Notes under the pieces: model-generated | What the model saw: only the letters and a program-made list of their open reading frames with translations | Told to the model about the DNA's origin: nothing | Databases searched by the model: none | Made by a program: the position numbers and the translations under genes | In this document: one piece after another, positions 28,974 to 37,097 of the stretch | Position numbering within the stretch: the first letter of the stretch is position 1 | Layout: every line of letters starts with the position of its first letter | Assembly: GCA_017431345.1 (NCBI GenBank) | Contig: JAFRLH010000065.1 | Coordinates: forward strand, 1 to 64,000 | Length of the DNA: 64,000 nucleotides | Source of the DNA: Lachnospiraceae bacterium | GTDB lineage: Bacteria > Bacillota > Clostridia > Lachnospirales > Lachnospiraceae | Reading direction: 5' to 3'

Positions 28974-29741
28974 ATGAAGAAGATATTTACCGTCTTTTTT
29001 GCTGCGCTTATGATTGCCTGTCTGGCTCTGTCTGCTGCCGCTGCAGAAACACAGGCTGCAGGGGTCAAAAACGGCTGGGTAACAGAGAAAAAGGCTACGT
29101 ACTATTACAAGAACGAAAAACCGGTAAAAGGCTGGAAGAAAATCGATAAGAAATGGTATTACTTTGATAAAAAGTCTAAAGTGCTTGTATGCGATACGAT
29201 CGCAGGCAGTAAGAAAAACAACTGTTATTATGTGGATGAGGCAGGCGTAAGGGTCACTGATAAGACGATCAAAGCAGCCGTAAAATTTGTCCGAAAACAT
29301 ACAAAAGCAGCAGATTCACCCAAGAAGAAACTGCTGGCCTGTTATGATTATTTTACTGACAAATGTTATTATGTGAATCACGGTTATAAGCTCAAAAAGA
29401 GCCAGCTGCCCGAATACGGACGGCAGTTCCTTCTGAGTGATCGGGGAAACTGTTTTATGGGTTCTGCAGCGATGTGCTATTGTGCAAAGGTGCTTGGTTT
29501 TAAAACAAGACTTGGCGTCGGCAATTCCTTTATGGGCCCTACAGCGCATGGCTGGGCGGAAGTAAAGATCGGAAAGAAATGGTATCTGTTTGATATCAAC
29601 AGAACGCGGTGGTTCAAAGGGAAAAATTACAGAATGGTCACCTATGAAAAATATCCTGTAAAGCTTGTCAGGAAGTACTGTTATAATCTGAAAGTAAAGA
29701 ACGGGAAAGTCTCCTGGAAGAAAGGGAAGTTCGTCGATTGA
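28974..29741 (+). CDS. Secreted transglutaminase-like protein with cell-wall-binding repeat (copy 1)
   Basis: The 255-residue exported protein has a signal peptide (1-24, cleavage near AAAA-ET). A short region resembles choline-binding repeats (GWKKIDKKWYYFDKKSK, 53-69). A transglutaminase-like domain follows with a candidate triad Cys160 (RGNC), His192 (AHGW) and Asp207 (FDIN). It is very Lys-rich. The ATG at 28974 is preferred because the signal peptide starts there and AGGAGAAG precedes it. Substrate and whether it cross-links or cleaves are unknown. Confidence 0.75.
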   Translation: MKKIFTVFFAALMIACLALSAAAAETQAAGVKNGWVTEKKATYYYKNEKPVKGWKKIDKKWYYFDKKSKVLVCDTIAGSKKNNCYYVDEAGVRVTDKTIKAAVKFVRKHTKAADSPKKKLLACYDYFTDKCYYVNHGYKLKKSQLPEYGRQFLLSDRGNCFMGSAAMCYCAKVLGFKTRLGVGNSFMGPTAHGWAEVKIGKKWYLFDINRTRWFKGKNYRMVTYEKYPVKLVRKYCYNLKVKNGKVSWKKGKFVD

Positions 29742-29805
29742 TTTCCGGTTGAAAAGCGCGGTCAGGTTTTGTACAATAAAGAAAAATCTGAACAGGCGGG
29801 GACCC

Positions 29806-30558
29806 ATGAAAAAATATCTGATTGCTGCAGTACTGTTTTTTACATTGCTGCCGGTACTTCATACAGTGAATGTCAGTGCTGCGGAAGAGCCGGATCAGCC
29901 GCTGAGTGGCTGGGTGAAAGAAGAGAAGAAGACTTTCTATTACAATGATGGGAAGGCCGTAAAGGGCTGGCAGAAGATCCATAAGAAATGGTATTTCTTT
30001 GATAAGAAGACAAAAGCCCTGAAGAGGAACTGCATTGCCGGAGATAAAGCCGGCGGCTGGTACTACGTGGATGACGACGGTGTGCGCTGCGGTAATAAGA
30101 CCATGAAGCTGGCCGTCAAAGCCGTACGGAAATACTCAAAGGCAAAGGATAAGCCTGTAAAGCGCCTTTATTCGTGCTTCCGGTATTTCGTAAAGAATTA
30201 CCGGTACAGAAGCGGCGGTTATAAGGTATCGGCAAAGGAACTGCCTTCCTTCGCCAAAGAATTCCTGCTGACAAAAGGGGGAAACTGCTATCGGGGCGCC
30301 GCAGCCCTGGCTTACTGCGCGAAAGCACTTGGCTTTGAGGCGAGGATCGGCGTAGGCGGGAAATCCAAAAAAGAAATCGTCCACGGATGGACGGAAGTGA
30401 AGATCGGGAAAAAATGGTACTATTATGATATCAACAGGCAGCGGATGAACAGCCATATGAAGATGTACAAGCTGTCTGTGAAAAAGAAGCCGTTCGGCCT
30501 GGTCAAGAACAAGGACTGGGATCTGACGGTCAGCAGCGGAAAAGTAAAATGGAAGTAA
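29806..30558 (+). CDS. Secreted transglutaminase-like protein with cell-wall-binding repeat (copy 2)
   Basis: This 250-residue paralogue of the preceding gene keeps the same layout: signal peptide (1-25), wall-binding-like repeat GWQKIHKKWYFFDKKTK (54-70) and triad candidates Cys161, His193 and Asp208. It lacks copy 1's cysteines outside the core at several places, so the copies have diverged well past a recent duplication. GGCGGGGA precedes the start. The 64-base gap holds no clear terminator, so the pair is probably one transcript. Confidence 0.75.
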   Translation: MKKYLIAAVLFFTLLPVLHTVNVSAAEEPDQPLSGWVKEEKKTFYYNDGKAVKGWQKIHKKWYFFDKKTKALKRNCIAGDKAGGWYYVDDDGVRCGNKTMKLAVKAVRKYSKAKDKPVKRLYSCFRYFVKNYRYRSGGYKVSAKELPSFAKEFLLTKGGNCYRGAAALAYCAKALGFEARIGVGGKSKKEIVHGWTEVKIGKKWYYYDINRQRMNSHMKMYKLSVKKKPFGLVKNKDWDLTVSSGKVKWK

Positions 30559-30594
30559 AAAAACAGGGGAGAGGCATTAAAGCCTCTTCCCTGT
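30557..30594 (-). terminator. purC terminator overlapping the coding end
   Basis: ACAGGGAAGAGGC and GCCTCTCCCCTGT pair on the minus strand around the TTTAAT loop that contains the purC stop, followed by a run of T. The stem therefore includes the last codons of purC. Confidence 0.8.
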
Positions 30595-31446
30595 CAGCAT
30601 TTCATAGGCCTGCAGATATTTATCGATCGTTTTGTCAACGATTTCCTGCGGGAGTTTCCAGTTATGTCCTTCGTTGGACTTCAGCCAGTCTCTGGCGAAC
30701 TGCTTGTCAAAGGAACTCTGGCTCCTGCCGGGTTCATATTCGTCCGCCGGCCAGAATCTGGAACTGTCGGGCGTCAGCATCTCGTCGCCGATCACAAGCG
30801 TTCCGTCTTCGTCAAGGCCGAATTCGAATTTGGTGTCAGCAATGATGATGCCGCGGCCAAGCGCATAGTCCGCGCATTTTTTATACATGGCGATGGATGC
30901 ATTTTTCAGCGCTTCAGCGTAAGCGGCGCCTTTTCCGGGGAAACGTTTCTCCAGATAATCGATGCTCTGTTCATAGGAGATATTCTCGTCGTGATCGCCG
31001 ATCTCGGCTTTCGTGCTCGGGGTATAGATCGGTTCGGGCAGCTTGTCGGATTCCTTTAATCCTTCGGGAAGGGTGATCCCGCAGACCGTACCGTCTTTCT
31101 TATAGCTTGCCCAGCCGCTGCCCGTGATGTATCCGCGTACGATGCATTCCACCGGAAGCATGGTAAGCTTCTTTACCAGCATCGAATTGCCGTCAAAACG
31201 CGGCTGCCTGAAAAACTCGGGCATGTCGTTCACATCTGTCGAGATCATGTGGTTGGGCATGATGTCTTTCGTCATATCGAACCAGAAACGGCTCATCTGC
31301 GTGAGCACGGTACCTTTTTTCGTGACCGTGTTGTCAAGGATCACATCAAAACAGCTGATCCTGTCGGTCGCAACAAGGATCAGGGAATCTCCGATATCAT
31401 AGATCTCACGTACTTTTCCTTCTTTTACCGGTGCGTATTCTTTCAT
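30577..31446 (-). CDS. purC: SAICAR synthetase (purC)
   Basis: The 289-residue cytosolic ligase joins aspartate to CAIR with ATP in purine synthesis. Family motifs are EGKVREIYD at the N-terminus, VECIVRGYITGSGW (about 102-115), TKFEFG and DEMLTPDSSRFW near 210-235. The length is of the eukaryotic/clostridial longer type. GGAGG is 8 bases upstream. It stands alone, without other pur genes here. Confidence 0.96.
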   Translation of the reverse strand: MKEYAPVKEGKVREIYDIGDSLILVATDRISCFDVILDNTVTKKGTVLTQMSRFWFDMTKDIMPNHMISTDVNDMPEFFRQPRFDGNSMLVKKLTMLPVECIVRGYITGSGWASYKKDGTVCGITLPEGLKESDKLPEPIYTPSTKAEIGDHDENISYEQSIDYLEKRFPGKGAAYAEALKNASIAMYKKCADYALGRGIIIADTKFEFGLDEDGTLVIGDEMLTPDSSRFWPADEYEPGRSQSSFDKQFARDWLKSNEGHNWKLPQEIVDKTIDKYLQAYEMLTGKRL

Positions 31447-31497
31447 GATTATCCTCCAGGGAAAGGGGGCACCTCACGGTGCGGAATTTACTTTGTT

Positions 31498-31526
31498 AGC
31501 GTAGCAGAAAAAGGCAGAACAATCAA
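31498..31526 (-). promoter_or_regulatory. purC promoter
   Basis: Minus-strand TTGATT (31526-31521) and TACGCT (31503-31498) are 17 bases apart. A small GCACC/GGTGC hairpin lies in the leader. Confidence 0.6.
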
Positions 31527-31597
31527 GAGCGGGTTGACGGCAGATCCGGACGAAGTCTGGTTCTACCGGAAGTTTATAAAAATTTTTACAAAAACAC

Positions 31598-31626
31598 TTG
31601 AAATAAATCCGGATATATCTGATAAT
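31598..31626 (+). promoter_or_regulatory. Rubrerythrin promoter
   Basis: TTGAAA (31598-31603) and GATAAT (31621-31626) are 17 bases apart, about 65 bases before the gene. Confidence 0.65.
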
Positions 31627-31690
31627 AGTTCAGGTAACCGGTAAGATTATAACGGATTACATCAGATCAATTTGCAAAGGAGATTTTAAT

Positions 31691-32236
31691 ATGGCGAAAT
31701 GGGTATGTCAGATCTGCGGTTATGTACATGAAGGTGATGCTGCTCCCGAAGCATGTCCGATCTGCAAGGCGCCGGCATCCAAGTTCACAAAACAGGAAGA
31801 GGGCGAGATGACATGGGCAGCTGAGCATGTGCTCGGTGTAGCGCAGGGCGTTCCGGAAGACATCATTGCAGGTCTTCGCGAGAACTTTACCGGAGAATGC
31901 TCTGAAGTCGGTATGTATCTGGCCATGAGCCGCGTTGCCTATCGTGAAGGATATCCCGAGATCGGTGAATACTGGAAGACAGCTGCTTTTGAAGAAGCAG
32001 AGCATGCCGCAAAATTCGCAGAACTTCTCGGAGAGGTCCTGACAGACAGCACGGAGAAGAACCTCAAGATGCGTGTTGACGCTGAGAACGGCGCTACGGC
32101 AGGAAAGACCGAACTTGCAAAGAAAGCAAAAGCCCTTGGCCTGGATGCGATCCATGACACCGTTCATGAGATGGCCCGCGATGAGGCAAGACATGGAAAG
32201 GCATTTGCAGGCCTGCTGAAGAGATACTTCGGCTGA
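31691..32236 (+). CDS. Reverse rubrerythrin (rubredoxin domain first)
   Basis: This 181-residue cytosolic peroxide/oxygen-detoxifying protein carries an N-terminal rubredoxin iron site (Cys6, Cys9, Cys22, Cys25). A ferritin-like di-iron domain follows (Glu-rich helices; EEAEHAAKF and [12 protein letters not shown] near the C-terminus). This domain order defines the reverse type found in anaerobes. Electrons normally come from NADH via partner flavoproteins, none of which is adjacent. CAAAGGAG precedes the start. Confidence 0.93.
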   Translation: MAKWVCQICGYVHEGDAAPEACPICKAPASKFTKQEEGEMTWAAEHVLGVAQGVPEDIIAGLRENFTGECSEVGMYLAMSRVAYREGYPEIGEYWKTAAFEEAEHAAKFAELLGEVLTDSTEKNLKMRVDAENGATAGKTELAKKAKALGLDAIHDTVHEMARDEARHGKAFAGLLKRYFG

Positions 32237-32274
32237 GAAACAAACTGCATGAAATAAATCAAAAAGCGTTCTGC

Positions 32275-32302
32275 AGGGAGTGCGGCGTATTCCGCACTCC
32301 CT
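32275..32302 (+). terminator. Rubrerythrin terminator-like hairpin
   Basis: AGGGAGTGCGG and CCGCACTCCCT pair over 11 bases, with a weak T tract. A TATAAT at 32313-32318 just after may be the -10 of the feo promoter. Confidence 0.65.
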
Positions 32303-32352
32303 GATTCTATGCTATAATATCCGCAAAACGAAACTGCAGGGGAAATATTAAT

Positions 32353-34728
32353 ATGACTATCAGAGATCTTGCGATCGGTCAGTCAGCCAGGATCGTATCC
32401 GTTGGAGGAGAAGGCGCGCTGCGCCAGCACTTCCTGGATATGGGGGTTATTCCGGGCGCAGAAGTGACGCTGGTAAAGCTCGCTCCGATGGGCGATCCCA
32501 TGGAACTCCGGATCCATGGGTATGAACTGACACTGAGACTGGCCGATGCAGAGAAAATTGAGATCGGGAAAACACAAAAAGCGGGAGCAGTCCAAAAGGA
32601 AATTCCCGGTCTGTCCGGCGGCAAACAGCCTGCTTCGAAGCAGATCGAGCATCCCGGATTGGGTGAAGAAGGAAGATTTCATCCGAAGGGGAGCGGGGAT
32701 CCGCTTCCTGACGGCGCCCTCCTGACATTTGCCCTGGTCGGCAATCAGAACAGCGGAAAGACGACGCTGTTCAATCAGCTTACCGGTTCGAACCAGCATG
32801 TGGGAAACTTTCCAGGCGTTACGGTAGACCGGAAAGACGGCGCCATCAGAGGGCAGGATCATACCTCCATTACGGATCTGCCCGGCATCTATTCGATGTC
32901 GCCGTATTCCAGCGAGGAACTTGTCAGCAGGGACTTTGTCCTGAAGGAGAAGCCGAAGGCGATCATCAATATCGTCGACGCCACAAATATTGAGCGCAAC
33001 CTGTATCTGACGATGCAGCTTCTGGAAATGAATGTTCCGATGGTCGTAGCGCTCAATATGATGGATGAACTTCACGGGAACGGCGGATCCGTGGATATCA
33101 ACAGAATAGAGAACATGCTCGGCGTCCCTGTCGTCCCGATCTCTGCCATCAAGAACCAGGGCGTGGATGAGCTTGTCCGCCACGCCGTTCACATCGCGCA
33201 TTATCAGGAAAGACCGCTCCGGCAGGATTTCTGCGGCACAGATGACCATGGCGGAGCCGTTCACCGCTGTATCCATGCGGTGATCCATCTGATCGAGGAT
33301 CATGCGGAACGGGCGGGACTGCCGGTCCGCTTTGCCGCGTCCAAGATCATTGAAGGGGATGCGCTGATCCTTGAACAGCTCGATCTCGACCAGAATGAGG
33401 AAGAGATGCTGGAGCATATTGTTCTGCAGATGGAAAAGGAGAGAGGTCTGGACCGCAGCGCGGCTATGGCTGATATGCGGTTCGCCTTTATAGAGAAGGT
33501 ATGTGAATCCTGCGTGATCAAACCGCATGAGAGCAGGGAGCATCTGCGCAGTCAGAAGCTTGACAGGATCCTGACCGGAAAATATACGGCTATTCCGGTC
33601 TTTATCGGCGTCATGGCGCTGGTATTCTTTCTCACTTTCAACGTGATCGGACTGTTCCTGCAGGAACTGCTGGAGGCGGGCATCGGCGCGCTCAGCGATT
33701 CTGTGGATGCGGCGCTTGCCTCTGCGGGCGTCAATGAAGCGATCCACAGCCTGATCATCGGCGGGATCTTTGAAGGCGTCGGGAGTGTCCTGAGCTTTCT
33801 GCCGATCATCGTTACGATGTTCTTTTTCCTCTCCATTCTGGAAGACAGCGGATATGTAGCCCGCGTCGCCTTCTTTATGGACAAGCTCCTCCGGAAGATC
33901 GGTCTGTCGGGAAGAAGTATCGTACCGATGCTGATCGGTTTCGGATGCACCGTACCTGCTGTTATGTCCACAAGGACACTGCCAAGTGACCGTGACAGAA
34001 GGATGACGATCCTGCTGACGCCGTTCATGAGCTGTACGGCCAAACTCCCGATCTACTCCTTCTTTGTGGCGGCGTTTTTCCCGGAAAAAGGATGGCTGGT
34101 CATTACATCGCTCTATTTTACGGGAATCGTATTCGGCATTCTGGCAGCTTTTTTGTATAAGAGCACGCTGTTTACCGGTTCTGCAGTTCCGTTCGTCATG
34201 GAACTGCCGAATTACCGGCTGCCGGGGCTGCGGAATGTTGTTCAGCTCCTTTGGGAGAAAGCAAAGGATTTCCTGCAGAGGGCCTTTTCCGTTATTCTGA
34301 TCGCCACTGTGATCGTCTGGTTCCTGAAATCCTTTGACTTCCATTTCAATCTTGTGGTCAATGAACAGGACAGTATCCTTGCTTTCCTTGCCGGGATCAT
34401 TGCACCGCTGTTCAGACCGCTCGGACTGGGAGACTGGAAGATCTGCACCTCGCTCATATCCGGGTTCATGGCGAAGGAGAGCGTGGTATCGGTCCTTGAA
34501 GTGCTGTTTCAGGGGAACGGCGGTGTCGGCGCAGCAATGTCCGCGCTGTCTGCGGGATGCCTTCTGGTATTTTCATTGCTCTATACGCCGTGCGTTGCGG
34601 CTGTCGCATCCATAAAAAGAGAACTGGGCGGTAAGTGGGCTGCCGGCGTGGTACTGTGGCAATGTGCTGTCGCCTGGATCGCAGCCTTCCTGCTCAGACT
34701 CATCGGTATGGTATTCGGACTTGCTTAA
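32353..34728 (+). CDS. feoB: FeoA-FeoB fusion ferrous iron transporter
   Basis: The 791 residues begin with a FeoA SH3-like domain (1-75), a linker, then FeoB. The G-protein domain has G1 GNQNSGKTT from 130, DLPGIYS switch II and NMMDE. The membrane domain (about 410-790) has Gate regions such as FGCTVPAVMSTRTL and MSCTAKLPIYSFF. It imports Fe(II) across the cytoplasmic membrane. The usual GNPNCGKT reads GNQNSGKT here. Natural FeoA-FeoB fusions occur in Clostridia. A Cys-rich mini-protein gene follows by 13 bases. Confidence 0.95.
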   Translation: MTIRDLAIGQSARIVSVGGEGALRQHFLDMGVIPGAEVTLVKLAPMGDPMELRIHGYELTLRLADAEKIEIGKTQKAGAVQKEIPGLSGGKQPASKQIEHPGLGEEGRFHPKGSGDPLPDGALLTFALVGNQNSGKTTLFNQLTGSNQHVGNFPGVTVDRKDGAIRGQDHTSITDLPGIYSMSPYSSEELVSRDFVLKEKPKAIINIVDATNIERNLYLTMQLLEMNVPMVVALNMMDELHGNGGSVDINRIENMLGVPVVPISAIKNQGVDELVRHAVHIAHYQERPLRQDFCGTDDHGGAVHRCIHAVIHLIEDHAERAGLPVRFAASKIIEGDALILEQLDLDQNEEEMLEHIVLQMEKERGLDRSAAMADMRFAFIEKVCESCVIKPHESREHLRSQKLDRILTGKYTAIPVFIGVMALVFFLTFNVIGLFLQELLEAGIGALSDSVDAALASAGVNEAIHSLIIGGIFEGVGSVLSFLPIIVTMFFFLSILEDSGYVARVAFFMDKLLRKIGLSGRSIVPMLIGFGCTVPAVMSTRTLPSDRDRRMTILLTPFMSCTAKLPIYSFFVAAFFPEKGWLVITSLYFTGIVFGILAAFLYKSTLFTGSAVPFVMELPNYRLPGLRNVVQLLWEKAKDFLQRAFSVILIATVIVWFLKSFDFHFNLVVNEQDSILAFLAGIIAPLFRPLGLGDWKICTSLISGFMAKESVVSVLEVLFQGNGGVGAAMSALSAGCLLVFSLLYTPCVAAVASIKRELGGKWAAGVVLWQCAVAWIAAFLLRLIGMVFGLA

Positions 34729-34741
34729 AGGAGCTGGATCT

Positions 34742-34873
34742 ATGGGCGTAGTTGATTTTCTTCTTATTACAATTATTGCAGCAGTGATCGTTCTCGCTGT
34801 ACGTCTGATGATCAAAAGAAAACGCCGGGGCGGATGCTCCGGCGACTGCGGCAGGTGTTCAGGGTGTCACTGA
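34742..34873 (+). CDS. FeoB-associated Cys-rich membrane mini-protein
   Basis: The 43-residue product has one membrane helix (about 4-24), a basic stretch (MIKRKRRGG) and a CSGDCGRCSGC tail with four cysteines. This matches the small FeoB-associated family, perhaps aiding iron handling at the transporter exit. AAAGGAG precedes the ATG. Its 3' end overlaps the convergent aldo/keto reductase gene by 7 bases. Confidence 0.85.
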   Translation: MGVVDFLLITIIAAVIVLAVRLMIKRKRRGGCSGDCGRCSGCH

Positions 34874-36054
34874 CCTGCCTGGATCCGTTTTCTTTCTTCC
34901 TCGCGCTGCCGGCAGACTTCTGCCCAGTTCGGGGATTTTTTAATGAGACCGGGAAGTTCGGCCATGGCGGCCGGAATATCGATTCCCTGCGGACATACGG
35001 CGGAACAGGCGCCGCATCCGATACAGGCATCCGGCTGCTTCTCGGGCGGGATGGCGTCGAACTGCATCGCGATGACCATGTTGGATCCGGAATACTTCAG
35101 ATCATTATAAGCGTGGATCAGCATGGGGATATCGAGTTCCATCGGACATCCGTCACAGCAGTAACGGCATCTGGTGCAGGGAAGCGCGTCCTGCATTTCT
35201 TCGGCAAGCGCTTCAAGAACGGCTTTTTCTTCCGCTGTCTGCGGAATCCCGGAAGAGAACGTCTTCAGGTTGTCTTCAAGCTGCGCCATGTCAGACATGC
35301 CGGACAGGACCACTTTCACATTCGGAAGGTTCATCAGATAACGGAAGGACCAGGAAGCAAAGCTTTCCTCCGGACGGAGCGCTTTCAGCTTTCTGCCTGC
35401 TTCTTCCGGCATGGAAGCGAGCTTTCCGCCCCGCAGAGGCTCCATGATGACGAGGGGCAGTCCCAGTTTTTCCAGCATTTCGTATTTGACATTGCCCTGC
35501 TGCAGTGTCCAGTCCATATAATTGAGCTGGATCTGGCAGAATTCCATACTGCCGTCCGTGTAGTCCAGGAAACGCTCCAGTGTATCGGGACGCGCATGGG
35601 TGGAAAGCCCGAGATGTCTGATGCGTCCCAGACGCTTCTGCTCTTTGCAGAACTCCAGGATGTTCCAGCGCGGATCCATATAGGTGTTTACCGAATTCTC
35701 ATAAACATTGTGCAGAAGATAAAAATCGAAATAATCGGTGCCGCAGCGTTCGAGCTGTTCTTTAAAGATCGCTTCGCAGTCGTACGAATCGGCAATGACA
35801 TGGCCCGGAAACTTATTTGCGAGATAATAGCTGTCGCGCGGATATTTTTTAAGCGCATCGCGCAGGGCTGTCTCGCTGAACCCGGAATGATACACATAGG
35901 CGGTGTCATAATAATTGATCCCGCCAGCCATGGAACAGTCGATCATCTGCTGCAGGAGGGCTTCGTCGATCCGGCCGTCCGCGCCGAGAGGAAGGCGCAT
36001 GGCGCCAAAGCCGAGCCGGGATACTTCTTTTCCGAGAAGGTCATTTGTAAACAT
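34867..36054 (-). CDS. Aldo/keto reductase with C-terminal 4Fe-4S ferredoxin domain
   Basis: The 395-residue protein has an N-terminal aldo/keto reductase barrel (about 8-280; GFGAMRLP, DTAYVYHSGFSE with the catalytic Asp and Tyr, then KFPGH and LLHNV). A 4Fe-4S-binding tail follows, with PCTRCRYCCDGCP near 292 and CIGCGACSAVCPQG near 344. The tail is expected to pass electrons, so the reductase may couple to ferredoxin rather than only NADPH. Substrate unknown. GGAGCGGG precedes the start. Confidence 0.88.
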   Translation of the reverse strand: MFTNDLLGKEVSRLGFGAMRLPLGADGRIDEALLQQMIDCSMAGGINYYDTAYVYHSGFSETALRDALKKYPRDSYYLANKFPGHVIADSYDCEAIFKEQLERCGTDYFDFYLLHNVYENSVNTYMDPRWNILEFCKEQKRLGRIRHLGLSTHARPDTLERFLDYTDGSMEFCQIQLNYMDWTLQQGNVKYEMLEKLGLPLVIMEPLRGGKLASMPEEAGRKLKALRPEESFASWSFRYLMNLPNVKVVLSGMSDMAQLEDNLKTFSSGIPQTAEEKAVLEALAEEMQDALPCTRCRYCCDGCPMELDIPMLIHAYNDLKYSGSNMVIAMQFDAIPPEKQPDACIGCGACSAVCPQGIDIPAAMAELPGLIKKSPNWAEVCRQREEERKRIQAGQ

Positions 36055-36118
36055 CCGTTCCCGCTCCTTTCTGAATAGGTCCTGTAATACAGGGAAAGTA
36101 TAGCAGAAAAATTCCCTC

Positions 36119-36148
36119 TTGACAAACCGGATGCTTTCGGATTATACT
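36119..36148 (+). promoter_or_regulatory. tRNA operon promoter
   Basis: TTGACA (36119-36124) and TATACT (36143-36148) are 18 bases apart, ending 13 bases before tRNA-Pro. Confidence 0.8.
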
Positions 36149-36161
36149 CTTACGTGCGCAT

Positions 36162-36235
36162 CGAGGCGTGGCTCAGTTTGGTAGAGCGCTGCGTTCGGGA
36201 CGCAGAGGCCGCAGGTTCAAATCCTGTCGCCTCGA
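36162..36235 (+). tRNA. tRNA-Pro (anticodon CGG)
   Basis: The cloverleaf is complete: acceptor CGAGGCG/CGCCTCG, anticodon stem CTGCG/CGCAG around loop TTCGGGA, T arm GCAGG-TTCAAAT-CCTGT, discriminator A. It reads CCG. CCA is not encoded and must be added after transcription. Confidence 0.95.
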
Positions 36236-36238
36236 TAT

Positions 36239-36310
36239 GGCTCATTGGTCAAGCGGTTAAGACGCCGCCCTCTCACGGCGGAAACAGCGGTTCGATTCCG
36301 CTATGAGCTA
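36239..36310 (+). tRNA. tRNA-Glu (anticodon CTC), copy 1
   Basis: Acceptor GGCTCAT/ATGAGCT, anticodon stem CCGCC/GGCGG with loop CTCTCAC, T arm with TTCGATT. It reads GAG. No encoded CCA. It begins 3 bases after tRNA-Pro. Confidence 0.93.
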
Positions 36311-36349
36311 CTGGGATCCCTGCCGGGGTCCCGTAATTTCATAGTGCAT

Positions 36350-36421
36350 GGCTCATTGGTCAAGCGGTTAAGACGCCGCCCTCTCACGGCGGAAACAGCG
36401 GTTCGATTCCGCTATGAGCTA
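36350..36421 (+). tRNA. tRNA-Glu (anticodon CTC), copy 2
   Basis: This 72-base copy is identical to the preceding tRNA-Glu, 39 bases away. The spacer contains a GGGATCCC/GGGGTCCC hairpin, probably a processing signal. Confidence 0.93.
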
Positions 36422-36424
36422 TCC

Positions 36425-36450
36425 GGGATCCGGAATGGATCCCTTTTTCT
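36425..36450 (+). terminator. tRNA operon terminator
   Basis: GGGATCC and GGATCCC flank GGAAT, followed by five T. Confidence 0.85.
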
Positions 36451-36503
36451 TTGCAAAAGTTCGGTTTTACGCCGAATAATCACGTTTTTAAAGGCAAAAG
36501 CCC

Positions 36504-36532
36504 TTGCATTTGCCTGCAGTTTATGGTATTCT
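36504..36532 (+). promoter_or_regulatory. rimP-nusA operon promoter
   Basis: TTGCAT (36504-36509) and TATTCT (36527-36532) are 17 bases apart. Confidence 0.65.
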
Positions 36533-36558
36533 CTCGTAAGTTGAATAGTATCCAGAGT

Positions 36559-36586
36559 AAAGAGTTTCGCTTTCGCGAAGCTCTTT
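36559..36586 (+). promoter_or_regulatory. Leader hairpin before rimP
   Basis: AAAGAGTTTCGC and GCGAAGCTCTTT pair over 12 bases (one G-U) around TTTC, eight bases before the rimP ribosome binding site. No U tract follows, so it is not a plain terminator; it may control mRNA stability or translation. Confidence 0.5.
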
Positions 36587-36606
36587 GTTATGTAAAGGAG
36601 TCTGTC

Positions 36607-37074
36607 TTGACGAAGAGAGAAAACTATGAACAGAAAACGGAAGCCCTTCTCGTGCCGGTAACGGATGAACTTGGATTTGAGACTGTGGACGTGGAGTACG
36701 TGAAAGAGGGAAGCAATTATTTCCTCCGTGCGTATATCGATAAGCCGGGCGGGATCACGATCGATGACTGTGAGACGGTGAGCCGCAGGCTTTCGGATCT
36801 TCTGGATGCGGAGGATTTCATTCCCGAAGCATATGTATTGGAAGTAAGTTCTCCGGGACTTACGAGACCTCTTAAAAAAGAAAAGGACTTAAAGCGCAGC
36901 ATCGGCAAGGGCGTGGATATTCACACGTTCAAACCGATCGATAAGGAGAAGGATTTTACGGGAGAACTCGCGGCCTATGATGCCGATACCGTTACGATCA
37001 TCTCTGCTGACGGAGAAGAGATGATCTTCAGACGTGACAATATCGCGATGATCCGTCTGGCGTTCGACTTTTAA
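36607..37074 (+). CDS. rimP: Ribosome maturation factor RimP
   Basis: The 155-residue protein helps 30S subunit maturation. The RimP N-domain (ELGFETVDVEYVKEGSNYFLRAYIDKP split over strands) is followed by DCETVSRRLSDLLD, VLEVSSPGLTRPL and an SH3-like C-domain. Start is TTG at 36607 with AAAGGAG six bases upstream; a longer frame reaching 36451 has no such site. It opens the nusA operon, 23 bases before nusA. Confidence 0.9.
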   Translation: MTKRENYEQKTEALLVPVTDELGFETVDVEYVKEGSNYFLRAYIDKPGGITIDDCETVSRRLSDLLDAEDFIPEAYVLEVSSPGLTRPLKKEKDLKRSIGKGVDIHTFKPIDKEKDFTGELAAYDADTVTIISADGEEMIFRRDNIAMIRLAFDF

Positions 37075-37097
37075 ACGGAAACAAAGGAGACCGGGAA

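Noticed and set aside
32383..34344. 653-codon minus-strand frame opposite feoB
   Set aside because: It is a by-product of codon bias in feoB; the composition is odd (Asp, Arg, His and Gln rich) and no motif is present.
36239..36421. Duplicated 72-base segment considered as an attachment-site duplication
   Set aside because: Both copies are complete tRNA genes with no integrase or mobile cargo between or near them.
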